Positions 34,737-43,256 of a stretch of 64,000 bases of DNA are shown here, in pieces. Each line of letters begins with the position of its first letter. Position 1 is the stretch's first letter. Under the pieces are notes generated by a model. That model was not told where the DNA came from and did not search any database. It worked only from the letters and a program-made list of their open reading frames with translations. The DNA is taken from positions 1,674,001 to 1,738,000 of the forward strand of contig NZ_CP071463.1 of assembly GCF_017352095.1 (NCBI RefSeq). Direction: 5' to 3'. This DNA comes from Natrinema longum (GTDB taxonomy: Archaea > Halobacteriota > Halobacteria > Halobacteriales > Natrialbaceae). A program made the translations under genes and the position numbers.

Positions 34737-35945
34737 TTACGCCGACGCGAGTTCCCGAAACGCCGCCGCGGCCGTTCGAGTCCCCTTCGAGATGAGCACG
34801 TCGCCGCCGCGCAGTTCGGCGTCGGCGTCGGCGACCAGCAGCCACCCTTCGTCCGGCCGGCGGATGGCGATCACCGACATCGTCGACTCGGCGTCGGGAA
34901 CCCCCGCAGTCACGTCGGTACCGTCGAGATCGCTCCCCTCGGTGACCTCGACGCGGGTGATGATCTCGTCGCTCTCCTGAACGGCGACCTGTACGACCGG
35001 GTGGACGTCGATATCCCGGAGGACGCCCTCGCTGATCTCGATCGCGGCGTCGCTGATCCGCTCCGTACAGTTCCCCAACTGGATCAGTCCACGCAGGGAG
35101 ACCGGATCCGGCGCGTCGGCGGCCGCCCGGAGCGTCCAGGCCTCGAAGCGCGACTGCATCGCGTCGACCTCGACCTCGAGATTGCGGACCTCTTCGGCGA
35201 GTTCCTCGCTGTCGAAGAGGACGCTGCTGTAGGCCAGATCGACCGCCAGCTCGGAGAAATCCTTCATGTGGATGATCGTGTCCACGGCCCGCTCGAGGTC
35301 GTCGATGTCGGGCGTCTCGGCGATCGGTGCCTCGTAGACCTCGCCGGTCATCGTCTCGCAGACGCCGCCGATCGCCGCGTCGGGGCCCCGGAGGAGTGCG
35401 ACATCGTCGGCCTCGACGCGGGTCGTCGGGCCGGGATTGAGCAGCCAGTCGCTGCCCCGCCGAAGCGCGATCACGCGCACGCCGGTCTCGGACTCGAGAT
35501 CGATGTCCTCGAGCGTTCGCCCGGCGTAGGGGGAGTCCGCCGCGACGACGCCCCGCAGGAGCGCTTCGGCGGCGTCGGGGAGTGCGGCCCGCATCGCCTC
35601 CGGCAGGCCCATATCCTCGAGGACGATCTTCGCGATGTCGCCTGCGGCGTCGCTGATCGCGTCCGCGGCCCCGACGATCCCCAGCACGGGGGCGAGCTGT
35701 TCCGCGTCGGCCGGCTTCCGGGCGGCCATCAGGAGGCTCATTCGCGCGCGAAGCTCGAGGACGTTCATCCGCTCTTCGAGTCGGAGGACCTCCGTCGCCA
35801 GTGGCTCGCTCCGGTGGAGCACGGCCGAGTACGAGAGGTCGATCAACAGCTCGGCGGTGTCTTTCATCTCGACGAGCACGTCCTTGACGCTGACGGGCTC
35901 GTACTCGATCGGGGCCGACGATGCCTCGCCCTCGAGCGGGTCCAT
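34737..35945 (-). CDS. PhoU-TrkA_C-PhoU-TrkA_C regulatory protein
   Basis: A 402-residue soluble protein built as an internal duplication. Each half opens with a PhoU-like helical bundle (VLVEMKDTAELLIDLSYSAVLHRSEPLATEVLRLEERM and, in the second half, IIHMKDFSELAVDLAYSSVLFDSEELAEEVRNLEVEV) and ends in a TrkA-C fold (GVRVIALRRGSDWLLNPGPTTRVEADDVALLRG; MSVIAIRRPDEGWLLVADADAELRGGDVLISKG). TrkA-C domains bind nucleotides such as cyclic-di-AMP and gate ion channels. Its position, tail to tail with the split MgtE genes, suggests that it is their regulatory subunit. It is often labelled potassium channel family, but no pore helix is present. Confidence 0.85.
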   Translation of the reverse strand: MDPLEGEASSAPIEYEPVSVKDVLVEMKDTAELLIDLSYSAVLHRSEPLATEVLRLEERMNVLELRARMSLLMAARKPADAEQLAPVLGIVGAADAISDAAGDIAKIVLEDMGLPEAMRAALPDAAEALLRGVVAADSPYAGRTLEDIDLESETGVRVIALRRGSDWLLNPGPTTRVEADDVALLRGPDAAIGGVCETMTGEVYEAPIAETPDIDDLERAVDTIIHMKDFSELAVDLAYSSVLFDSEELAEEVRNLEVEVDAMQSRFEAWTLRAAADAPDPVSLRGLIQLGNCTERISDAAIEISEGVLRDIDVHPVVQVAVQESDEIITRVEVTEGSDLDGTDVTAGVPDAESTMSVIAIRRPDEGWLLVADADAELRGGDVLISKGTRTAAAAFRELASA

Positions 35946-36058
35946 ACCTCGAGAGTCGACCCGCCGACCAAAAAAGCGTTTCCCGCCGGCCGGTTGCGGT
36001 GCGCCCGGCGGACGCCCTTCCGACACGGTTTTGCCCGGGCGCGAAGAACGCACGATCA

Positions 36059-37438
36059 ATGCTCGACCGGACCTATCTGCGCGAGAACCCCGACGAGGTA
36101 CGCGAGGCCCTCGACGACCGTGGGGCTGACGTCGATATCGACGAGTTCCTCGAACTCGACGAACGCTGGCGGGAGCTGAAAGCCCGCGGCGACGACCTGC
36201 GCCACGACCGTAATCAGGTCTCGAAAAAGATCGGCGAACTCGTCGCCGAAGGGAAAGACGAGGAGCGCGAGGAAGCCCTCGAGCGCTCGCGGGAACTCAA
36301 AGCCGAGATCGAGGAAATCGAGGAAGAGGGCACAGCCCTCGAGGACGAACTCCGGGAACGGCTGTTCGAGATCCCACAGCTCCCCCACGAGAGCGTTCCG
36401 CTGGGCGTCGACGAACGCCACAACGTCGAGGACCGACGGTGGGGTTTCGACGAACCCCACGACCTCCCCGACGAGGTCACCCCCCACTACGAACTCGGCG
36501 AGGAACTGGACATCATCGACGAGGAACGGGCCGCCAAGACGACCGGTGCCGGCTTCTATTTCCTCAAAGGCGAGGGCGCACAGCTCGAACACGCCCTGAT
36601 CCAGTTCATGATGGACGTCCACCGCGAGCAGGGGTACGTCGACGTCTTCCCGCCGGTTCCAGTCAAGAGCACGTCCATGCGGGGCACCGGCCAGCTCCCG
36701 AAGTTCGCCGACGACGCCTACCGGCTGGGCGGGAGCAACGAGGAAGCGTACGAGGACGACGACCTCTGGCTCTGTCCCACCGCGGAGGTCCCCGTCACCA
36801 ACATGTACGCCGGCGAGATCCTGCTGGACGACGACCTCCCGCTGAAACACCAGGCCTACACCCCGAACTTCCGCCGTGAGGCCGGCGAGCACGGCACCGA
36901 AACGCGGGGCATCGTCCGCGTCCACCAGTTCAACAAGGTCGAACTCGTCAACTTCGTCGAACCCGAGGAGAGCTACGACCGCCTCGAGGAACTCCTCGGG
37001 GAAGCCGAAGAAGTTCTCAAACGGCTCGAACTCCCCTACCGAATCCTCGATCTCTGTACCGGCGACCTGACCTTCGCCAGCGCCAAGACCTACGACATCG
37101 AGGTCTGGGCCCCCGGCGACGACATGGACGACGGCCCCGACGAGGGTGGCCGCTGGCTCGAGGTCTCGAGCGCGTCGAACTTCGAGGACTTCCAGGCCCG
37201 CCGCGCCGGCCTGCGTTACCGGCCCGAGCGCCACGAATCGGCCGAGTATCTACACACCCTGAACGCCTCCGGGCTCGCGATTCCCCGGGTCATGGTCGCC
37301 ATCCTCGAGTACTACCAGAACGAGGACGGCACGGTGACGATCCCCGAGCCCCTGCGGCCGTACATGGGCGGGAAAGAGGTCATCGAGGGCCACGAGAAGG
37401 TCGGCGAGAGCGCGGTGGGTGCAGGCGAGCGAGAGTGA
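36059..37438 (+). CDS. serS: Serine--tRNA ligase
   Basis: A 459-residue class II aminoacyl-tRNA synthetase of the common (bacterial-type) form. The N-terminal coiled-coil arm that grips the tRNA-Ser variable arm is at about 30-105; motif 2 appears in TPNFRREAGEHGTETRGIVRVHQFNKVE, and motif 3 in LNASGLAIPRVMVAILEYYQNEDGTVTIPEPLRPYMGG. TAEVP holds the serine-binding Thr. ATG 36059 (MLDRTYLREN) is the family's standard start. It diverges from the regulator at 34737-35945, with 113 bases between starts. Confidence 0.97.
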   Translation: MLDRTYLRENPDEVREALDDRGADVDIDEFLELDERWRELKARGDDLRHDRNQVSKKIGELVAEGKDEEREEALERSRELKAEIEEIEEEGTALEDELRERLFEIPQLPHESVPLGVDERHNVEDRRWGFDEPHDLPDEVTPHYELGEELDIIDEERAAKTTGAGFYFLKGEGAQLEHALIQFMMDVHREQGYVDVFPPVPVKSTSMRGTGQLPKFADDAYRLGGSNEEAYEDDDLWLCPTAEVPVTNMYAGEILLDDDLPLKHQAYTPNFRREAGEHGTETRGIVRVHQFNKVELVNFVEPEESYDRLEELLGEAEEVLKRLELPYRILDLCTGDLTFASAKTYDIEVWAPGDDMDDGPDEGGRWLEVSSASNFEDFQARRAGLRYRPERHESAEYLHTLNASGLAIPRVMVAILEYYQNEDGTVTIPEPLRPYMGGKEVIEGHEKVGESAVGAGERE

Positions 37439-37544
37439 GCGCCGCTTCGGTCGACGCGTAACGCGATGTCACGGCGAGGGCCGTGATCGACGGTCACCGT
37501 TCTGACAGCGGAAAAACTATACTCCGGAGACAGCACTGATACGT

Positions 37545-37688
37545 ATGCACATCAGTATCCACCAGAAAGTAATCGCATCCGTCGTCGGAATACTGATCGT
37601 CCTCGGGATGTTCCTGTTTTCGTGGTTACTCGCGTTGCTGGCTGCGCTGGTGATGGTTCCGCTCTACGTAAAGATCCTGACAGCGTAA
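37545..37688 (+). CDS. 47-residue single-pass or hairpin membrane protein
   Basis: ATG 37545 to TAA 37686-37688 gives MHISIHQKVIASVVGILIVL followed by a second hydrophobic stretch, MFLFSWLLALLAALVMVPLY, and a short basic tail (VKILTA). The composition is almost entirely hydrophobic, so it would form one long or two short helices. ACTATA at about 37516-37521, 24 bases upstream, is a well-placed TATA-like box for a leaderless message. I do not recognise a family. The regular hydrophobicity and the promoter support a real gene in an otherwise empty interval. Confidence 0.6.
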   Translation: MHISIHQKVIASVVGILIVLGMFLFSWLLALLAALVMVPLYVKILTA

Positions 37689-37827
37689 CGACGCGGGGTG
37701 TCGTCGTTTCTGGACGAATGAGCCACCGGCGGGAGGAGACGGCCCAGCTCGGAGAACCGAGAGTTGGGGCTCTCGAGAGCCCGATTCGAACGAATAGAGA
37801 GCGATCGGAAAGCGAGTCAGCAGCGAG

Positions 37828-40014
37828 TTATATGTAGTCGATGCTCGGCGGCAACTCGAGTTTCATGCCCTTGCGCTCGCGGATCTCCATGATCTTGTCG
37901 CGCTGGAGGGAATCGGACATGACCTCGAAGCCGGCGTTCTCGGTGTTCCAGGAGGCACGGCCCTCGGTCGCGGAGCGAATGTCACTCGCGAAGCCGATCA
38001 TCTCGCCGACGGGCGCGATGCCCTCGACGACCATCAGATCGCCTTCCTGGTACATGTCGTCGACGCGGCCACGGCGGCCCTGAATCTCGCCCGAGGCTGC
38101 GCCCATGTGGTCGTTGGGCACGTCGATGCGGACGTCCTGCATCGGCTCGAGCATCTTGATCTGGCCGTCGATCAGCGCCTTGTGGACGGCCTCGCGGGTC
38201 GCGGGAATGACCTGTGCCGGACCGCGGTGGATGGTGTCCTCGTGGAGTCGTGCGTCGTGCAGGCGAATGAGCGATCCCTGGACCGGCTCGTTGGCCAGCG
38301 GACCGTTGTCGAGGGCCTCCTCGAGCCCCTCGATGACGAGTTCCATCGTCTCGTTGAGGTGCTGGATCCCCTTCGTGTCGTCGATCAGGATGTTCGTCCC
38401 GTGCATGTGCTCGACGTTCTGGGACGTGTCCTTGTCCATACCGGCGTCCTGCAGGGCTTCACGACGGTCCTGCTCGGGCATGTCCATCGAGGCCTCGCCG
38501 AGCTGGATCGTCTCGACGATCTCGTCGGCCATCGGTTCGATGGAGATGTAGAAGCGGTTGTGGCGGTTGGGCGAGATTCCCTCGACCTGATCGCTCGCGC
38601 GCTGGGGCTGTTCGCGGTAGACGACGATCGGTTCGCCAGTGTTGACCGGGATCCCCTGGTTCTTCTCGATACGCTGGGTGATGACCTCGAGGTGGAGCTC
38701 ACCCTGCCCGGAGATCAGGTGTTCGCCCGTCTCCTCGTTGATCTCGATCTGGATCGTCGGGTCCTCCTTGGAGACCTGTCGAAGCGTCTCGATCAGCTTC
38801 GGCAGGTCGTCCATGTTCTTCGCCTCGACGGACTTCGTGATGACCGGCTCGGAGATGTGTTCGATCGACTCGAAGGGCGTCATCTCGACGCTCGAGACGG
38901 TCGAGCCCGCGATCGCGTCCTTGAGACCGGTGACGGCGGCGATGTTCCCGGCGGGAACCTCGTCGACCTCCTCGCGTTCCCCGCCCATGTAGACGCCGAC
39001 GGACTGGATGCGGTTCTTGCCCGCAGTCCCGGAGACGTACAGCTCCTGGCCCTTCTCGAGGGTGCCCGAGAAGACGCGGCCACTGGCGACTTCGCCCGCG
39101 TGGGGGTCCATCGCGATGTCGGTGACCATCAGGACGACTTCGCCGTCCTCGTCGACCAGCCGCATCTGTTCGGCGATCTCGGACTGGTCGTCGCCACGCC
39201 AGACGCGGGGGATACGGCGCGGCTGGGCGTTGATCGGGTTCGGGAAGTGCTCACAGACCATGTCGAGCACGACGTCCGACAGCGGCGTCCGCTCGTGGAG
39301 CTCCTGGCGCTTGTCGGAGCGCTCGAGTTCCATGATCTCGCCGAAGTCCATGCCGGTACGCTGCATCGACGGCATGGAGACGCCCCACTTGTAGAGGGCG
39401 GAGCCGAAGCCGACGGTGCCTTCTTCGACGGAGACGGTCCAGTCGTCGATGTCGTCCATGTCCTCGGTCATCCCGCGGATGAGTTCGTTGACGTCGCGGA
39501 TGACCGCGAGGAGTCGCTCCTGCATCTCCTCGGGCCCCTCCTGGAGCTCGGAGATGAGGCGGTCGACCTTGTTGATGAACAGGGTCGGCTTGACGCCCTC
39601 TCGGAGCGCCTGACGAAGCACCGTCTCGGTCTGGGGCATCGCCCCTTCGACGGCGTCGACGACGACGAGCGCACCGTCGACGGCGCGCATCGCTCGAGTC
39701 ACGTCGCCACCGAAGTCGACGTGGCCCGGCGTGTCGATGAGGTTGATCAGGTGGTTCTGATCCTCGTACTCGTGGGTCATCGAAACGTTGGCCGCGTCGA
39801 TGGTGATCCCGCGTTCCTGCTCGTCTTCCTCGGTGTCCATCGCGAGCTGCTCGCCGGCAGTCTCGTCGGAGATCATGCCGGCACCTGCCAGCAGATTGTC
39901 TGTCAGCGTCGTTTTCCCGTGGTCGACGTGAGCGGCGATGGCGATGTTCCGGATGTTCTCCGGGTCGTCCATCAGCCGTTCACACTCCTGTACGATCTTC
40001 TTGCGTCGGCCCAT
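37828..40014 (-). CDS. fusA: Translation elongation factor EF-2
   Basis: A 728-residue GTPase that moves tRNAs and mRNA through the ribosome. G-domain motifs: AHVDHGKTT (G1, about 28-36), RGITID (G2), DTPGHVD (G3) and NKVD (G4). Domain IV carries the diphthamide target His596 in TIHRGPAQ, the archaeal/eukaryal signature absent from bacterial EF-G. The N-terminus [15 protein letters not shown] is standard. The start faces the DUF5781 gene across a shared 252-base promoter region. It is separated from rps7/rps12 by that gene on the opposite strand. Confidence 0.98.
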   Translation of the reverse strand: MGRRKKIVQECERLMDDPENIRNIAIAAHVDHGKTTLTDNLLAGAGMISDETAGEQLAMDTEEDEQERGITIDAANVSMTHEYEDQNHLINLIDTPGHVDFGGDVTRAMRAVDGALVVVDAVEGAMPQTETVLRQALREGVKPTLFINKVDRLISELQEGPEEMQERLLAVIRDVNELIRGMTEDMDDIDDWTVSVEEGTVGFGSALYKWGVSMPSMQRTGMDFGEIMELERSDKRQELHERTPLSDVVLDMVCEHFPNPINAQPRRIPRVWRGDDQSEIAEQMRLVDEDGEVVLMVTDIAMDPHAGEVASGRVFSGTLEKGQELYVSGTAGKNRIQSVGVYMGGEREEVDEVPAGNIAAVTGLKDAIAGSTVSSVEMTPFESIEHISEPVITKSVEAKNMDDLPKLIETLRQVSKEDPTIQIEINEETGEHLISGQGELHLEVITQRIEKNQGIPVNTGEPIVVYREQPQRASDQVEGISPNRHNRFYISIEPMADEIVETIQLGEASMDMPEQDRREALQDAGMDKDTSQNVEHMHGTNILIDDTKGIQHLNETMELVIEGLEEALDNGPLANEPVQGSLIRLHDARLHEDTIHRGPAQVIPATREAVHKALIDGQIKMLEPMQDVRIDVPNDHMGAASGEIQGRRGRVDDMYQEGDLMVVEGIAPVGEMIGFASDIRSATEGRASWNTENAGFEVMSDSLQRDKIMEIRERKGMKLELPPSIDYI

Positions 40015-40266
40015 ATATCCCCCAATACCGCCAGCGGGGTCAAAAGGGTAGTGTTTCGTCCCCGCCGGATTTCGTCGTGTTTCCCGTCACGAACGGTGAA
40101 ATATCCAATTTGAGTGAGTGAATCCGTCTCATAATGGGGCCATCCGATTCGATCGACGGCCCTCGAGCGCCGTTCGACGGAACCGGTACCAGCGGGGACA
40201 CGCGAACGTCCCCCGGACGACCGCACAAAAGAGTCAAATTCCGTCGGCCCCTTGCTAAGATCACAC

Positions 40267-41022
40267 ATGGATATACGCGTCCAGGGATCGGGCCCGACCG
40301 CACCGTTTCTCAGTGCCCGCGATCTCTTCGAAACCGAACAGGAGCTCTCCTTGCCGGTCCACGTCCAGCTCCGGGACGACCCCGACGAACGGACCTGGGC
40401 CGCCCACTACGACGACCGTCACGTCCTCAACATCTCGAAACAGGCCGCCTCCTCGGCGATGGCGCGCGAACTCGCCCTCCACGAGTTCGCCCACATGGCC
40501 CGCCACGAACAGCAACACCCCTCCCACACCCAGTCGACCGAAGAAGTCCTCTATCTCGCGCTGGCGGGCAAAAGCGTCGAGCGCCGCAAGCTCTCACACT
40601 GTTACCAGATCGCGAATCACATGAAAGACATCTACGCCGACGACATCACGCTCTCGGTCGGCCCCGGCGAGAAACTGCTCGCGTTCCTCGAGTCGAGTCT
40701 CGCGACGGCAGTCGCCGACCGCCCGGGGACGCCGCCGCGACCGGGCTTCGAGCGGCTCTCCGCGAGCGCCGATCCGGAGATCACGGCCGTCAACGCGGCG
40801 TTCGCGTTGGCGCTCGCGGAACGACACGACCTCGTCGACGAGGACCACCGCTTGTACGACCTCGCACACGCGGCCGCGATGGACGCCCCCGAAATCGACT
40901 TCGAGGGGTTCAAACACCGATTCCGGGAGCTCGTGCGGGAACCCGATACGAGCACCTACCGGCAGGTCCTCGTGGACGCGACCCGCTCGTACGTCGGCAG
41001 CGAGGGACGTGCTGCCGACTGA
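40267..41022 (+). CDS. DUF5781-family protein with HExxH motif
   Basis: A 251-residue soluble protein with a zincin motif, ALHEFAHMARHEQ (H72, E73, H76), and a likely third ligand region downstream (HCYQIANHMKDIYADD). I recognise it as the haloarchaeal DUF5781 family, from memory; the motif suggests a zinc metalloprotease or at least a zinc protein. No signal peptide is present, so it is cytoplasmic. Its gene sits between EF-2 and rps7 on the opposite strand, a placement I recall in Haloferax too, which hints at a link to translation, but that is inference. I start at ATG 40267, not the TTG at 40252. Confidence 0.82.
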   Translation: MDIRVQGSGPTAPFLSARDLFETEQELSLPVHVQLRDDPDERTWAAHYDDRHVLNISKQAASSAMARELALHEFAHMARHEQQHPSHTQSTEEVLYLALAGKSVERRKLSHCYQIANHMKDIYADDITLSVGPGEKLLAFLESSLATAVADRPGTPPRPGFERLSASADPEITAVNAAFALALAERHDLVDEDHRLYDLAHAAAMDAPEIDFEGFKHRFRELVREPDTSTYRQVLVDATRSYVGSEGRAAD

Positions 41023-41146
41023 GACGGGAAAACAGCCGGCTGTCGGACACGCGCCGTTCGAGCCGAACGGACGGAGCGGGCGACGATACCCGAGCGGCGC
41101 TCGGTGGAGAGCGATCCGATACCGGAGAAAAATCGACGAACTCGCG

Positions 41147-41755
41147 TTAGCGTGCGGCTGCCGCGACGCGCTCTTTCTCTTCTTTCTGACTGACCGCGTA
41201 GGTCTGGACGTCGTAGTTGGACGCGCCGATGAGCTGGCTGGCGATGGCCTCCTCGACGTCGGTCGTCGTCTTGAACGAGTCGTTGTAGACGCCCTCGGCG
41301 AGGAACTTCAGCGCCTGGTCGACCCGTCGCTGCGGGGCCACGTCGACGGCCTTCGGGACCGAGATACCACCGTATTTCAGGCGGACGGTCTCCTCTCGGG
41401 GAGCCGCGTTCTCGACGGCCGTGACGAGCACCTGAATCGGGTTCTCCTCGGTGCGCTCGTGGATGATCTCGAACGCGTCACGGACGTGGTTGAGCGACTG
41501 CTGTTTCTTACCCGTGTTCTCCTCGGTCTGCATCAGGCGGTTGATGAACCGCTCGACGATGGAGATCTGGGACTTCTTGAACTGCTTGCCGGCGTGACGA
41601 CCCGCGGTGTGGGCGACGGGGGTCACCGTGATGTAGCGCTCGGTCGAGGGGTCGGCGTACTCGAGTTCGCCGAGCTCCCACGTTCCGAACAGCTTCGCCG
41701 ACACGTCTGCGCCACCGGCCGGGGCGTCCGGATCCGGTTGATCTTCTGCCGCCAT
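41147..41755 (-). CDS. rps7: 30S ribosomal protein uS7
   Basis: A 202-residue small-subunit head protein that contacts the 3' domain of 16S rRNA and the E site. The body matches uS7: KLFGTWELGELEYADPSTERYI, KSQISIVERFINRLMQTEENTGKK, NPIQVLVTAVENAAPREETVRLKYGGI, and PQRRVDQALKFLAEG. An acidic 20-residue N-terminal tail (AAEDQPDPDAPAGGAD) is the halophilic addition. Its ATG at 41755 lies two bases after the uS12 stop, so the two are an operon. Confidence 0.98.
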   Translation of the reverse strand: MAAEDQPDPDAPAGGADVSAKLFGTWELGELEYADPSTERYITVTPVAHTAGRHAGKQFKKSQISIVERFINRLMQTEENTGKKQQSLNHVRDAFEIIHERTEENPIQVLVTAVENAAPREETVRLKYGGISVPKAVDVAPQRRVDQALKFLAEGVYNDSFKTTTDVEEAIASQLIGASNYDVQTYAVSQKEEKERVAAAAR

Positions 41756-41757
41756 GG

Positions 41758-42186
41758 TTATCGCACCGGTTTTTCCGCGTTCCCGCGAACGAGTTCTTTC
41801 AGTGCGACGCCGTTGACCTTGTCGACCTTGTAGTTGACACCGGAGAGGTCGCCCATCGCACGACCCTTCGCCCCACCGATCCCGGCGATGGTGACTTCGT
41901 CGTGTTCGTCGATGAACGAAATAGCGCCGTCACCGGGACAGAAGGCGGTGACCTGCTTGCCGTTCTTGATCAGCTGCACTCGGACGCACTTTCGGATCGC
42001 CGAGTTGGGCTGTTTGGCTTCGATGCCGACCTTTTCGAGTACGATACCGCGAGCCTGGGGTGCACCCTCGAGCGGGTCGGACTTCTCGCGAAGTCCGCGG
42101 GCGCGGCGCGCGTAGTCAGAGTCGGACCACCGCTGATTCTGGCGGTCCTTCTTGAGCTTGCGCGCGGCGTATTTGCCGTTTGCCAT
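41758..42186 (-). CDS. rps12: 30S ribosomal protein uS12
   Basis: A 142-residue decoding-centre protein, first gene of the pair with uS7. Conserved [27 protein letters not shown] and [27 protein letters not shown] are diagnostic for the archaeal/eukaryal (S23) form. ATG 42186 ([16 protein letters not shown]) fits the family; the reading frame runs on upstream without sense. The usual upstream neighbour in haloarchaea, nusA with the RNA polymerase genes, is absent here: a divergent V4R gene follows instead. Confidence 0.98.
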   Translation of the reverse strand: MANGKYAARKLKKDRQNQRWSDSDYARRARGLREKSDPLEGAPQARGIVLEKVGIEAKQPNSAIRKCVRVQLIKNGKQVTAFCPGDGAISFIDEHDEVTIAGIGGAKGRAMGDLSGVNYKVDKVNGVALKELVRGNAEKPVR

Positions 42187-42546
42187 GGGCGTCGCTATCC
42201 GACGGAGGCACTTAAGCAACCCGTTTCCGCGCGGCGTTACGGCTCGAGAATCGACGACGAGGGGGAACGAAGCGATTTCAGCGCGTTTCGTCGCCGGAGA
42301 CGTACGCTGGCGTCGGATCCGGTCGCGTTCGGATCGGTAGCGCTTCCGTTCGCGAGGACCGTTCGCTTCCGATGCGATCGTATCGTCGGACGAAACGATC
42401 CGGCAGTCGGCACCTCGTTCGATTCGCTGCCCCCGAGCCGTGACCCGAGTCCTGTATCGAAGGACGGATCGATCGATCCAGGTATATAATCTTACCGGAT
42501 CAGCAGCTAAAGTTATTAGTCAGATCGGACATGTCGTGTACTCGTT
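42187..42546. promoter_or_regulatory. Divergent promoter region between rps12 and the V4R gene
   Basis: No gene is seen in these 360 bases. TATATAAT at 42483-42490 and AGTTATTAG at 42511-42519 are AT boxes in a GC-rich setting; the second lies about 28 bases before the ATG of the V4R gene and suits a leaderless message. The rps12 promoter must lie in the first 60-100 bases but shows no strong box. Confidence 0.5.
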
Positions 42547-43182
42547 ATGGCTACACTGAACAGTTGGATCAAGCGACTCATCGGCAGCGCCGACGAGGAG
42601 TCCCAGTCGAGCGATGAACTGCAGGCAGTAGACGATCGAATCGGATTCGAGGCGTCACTCGAGGACGCGGAAGTGATCGGTCGAAGTCCCCTGTCGTACG
42701 TCGCTGCTGGCGAGTCGGTCTCGTCGTTCGTGGGAAAACAGGTCTCTTTCAAACTCGCCGAATACGGACTCGAGGACATCGAACCCGACGAGTGGTATCC
42801 GCTCCAGATCCCGCTCGCCATGCTGTACGACATGCGCGACGAGTACGGCGACGTCAGGATGCGGAATATGGGCCAGAACATCCCCCAGCACGTCGAATTT
42901 CCGCCGGATCTTTCCGAAGTCGATAACGCGTTACGGGCGATCGATACGGCCTACCACCAGAACCACCGCGGCAGCGAGATCGGCTCCTACGAGTTCCGAC
43001 AGGAGGGAGCGAACGAGGGGGTGATGATCTGTGAGAACCCCTATCCGTGCGAATTCGACAAGGGACTCATCAAGGGCGTCGCGAAGAAGTTCGCCGACAA
43101 CCCCGTGCAGGTCGAGGAAGTCGGCGATCAGTGTCGATCGGACGGCGATCACCGCTGTGAGTATCGCGTCGAATGGCTCTGA
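42547..43182 (+). CDS. V4R (4-vinyl-reductase-type) domain protein
   Basis: A 211-residue soluble protein. The N-terminal 50 residues are a polar linker; from about 90 the sequence follows the V4R/HNOB-like fold, ending in CENPYPCEFDKGLIKGVAKKF then QCRSDGDHRCEYRVEW, the cysteine-rich element typical of this small-molecule-binding domain. V4R domains sense hydrocarbons or bind tetrapyrrole precursors and often sit in regulators; here it is alone, without a DNA-binding or kinase part. Its ligand is unknown. It diverges from the ribosomal proteins. Confidence 0.75.
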   Translation: MATLNSWIKRLIGSADEESQSSDELQAVDDRIGFEASLEDAEVIGRSPLSYVAAGESVSSFVGKQVSFKLAEYGLEDIEPDEWYPLQIPLAMLYDMRDEYGDVRMRNMGQNIPQHVEFPPDLSEVDNALRAIDTAYHQNHRGSEIGSYEFRQEGANEGVMICENPYPCEFDKGLIKGVAKKFADNPVQVEEVGDQCRSDGDHRCEYRVEWL

Positions 43183-43256
43183 GCGGTCTCGTGTCGTAAC
43201 CGACGACGGGGCCGTTCGAACCGATCGCACCGGTTCCGGAACGTGGGGTGACCGAC

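Noticed and set aside
38107-40113. 668-codon frame opposite EF-2
   Set aside because: EF-2 on the other strand is certain, and the frame has no recognisable domain.
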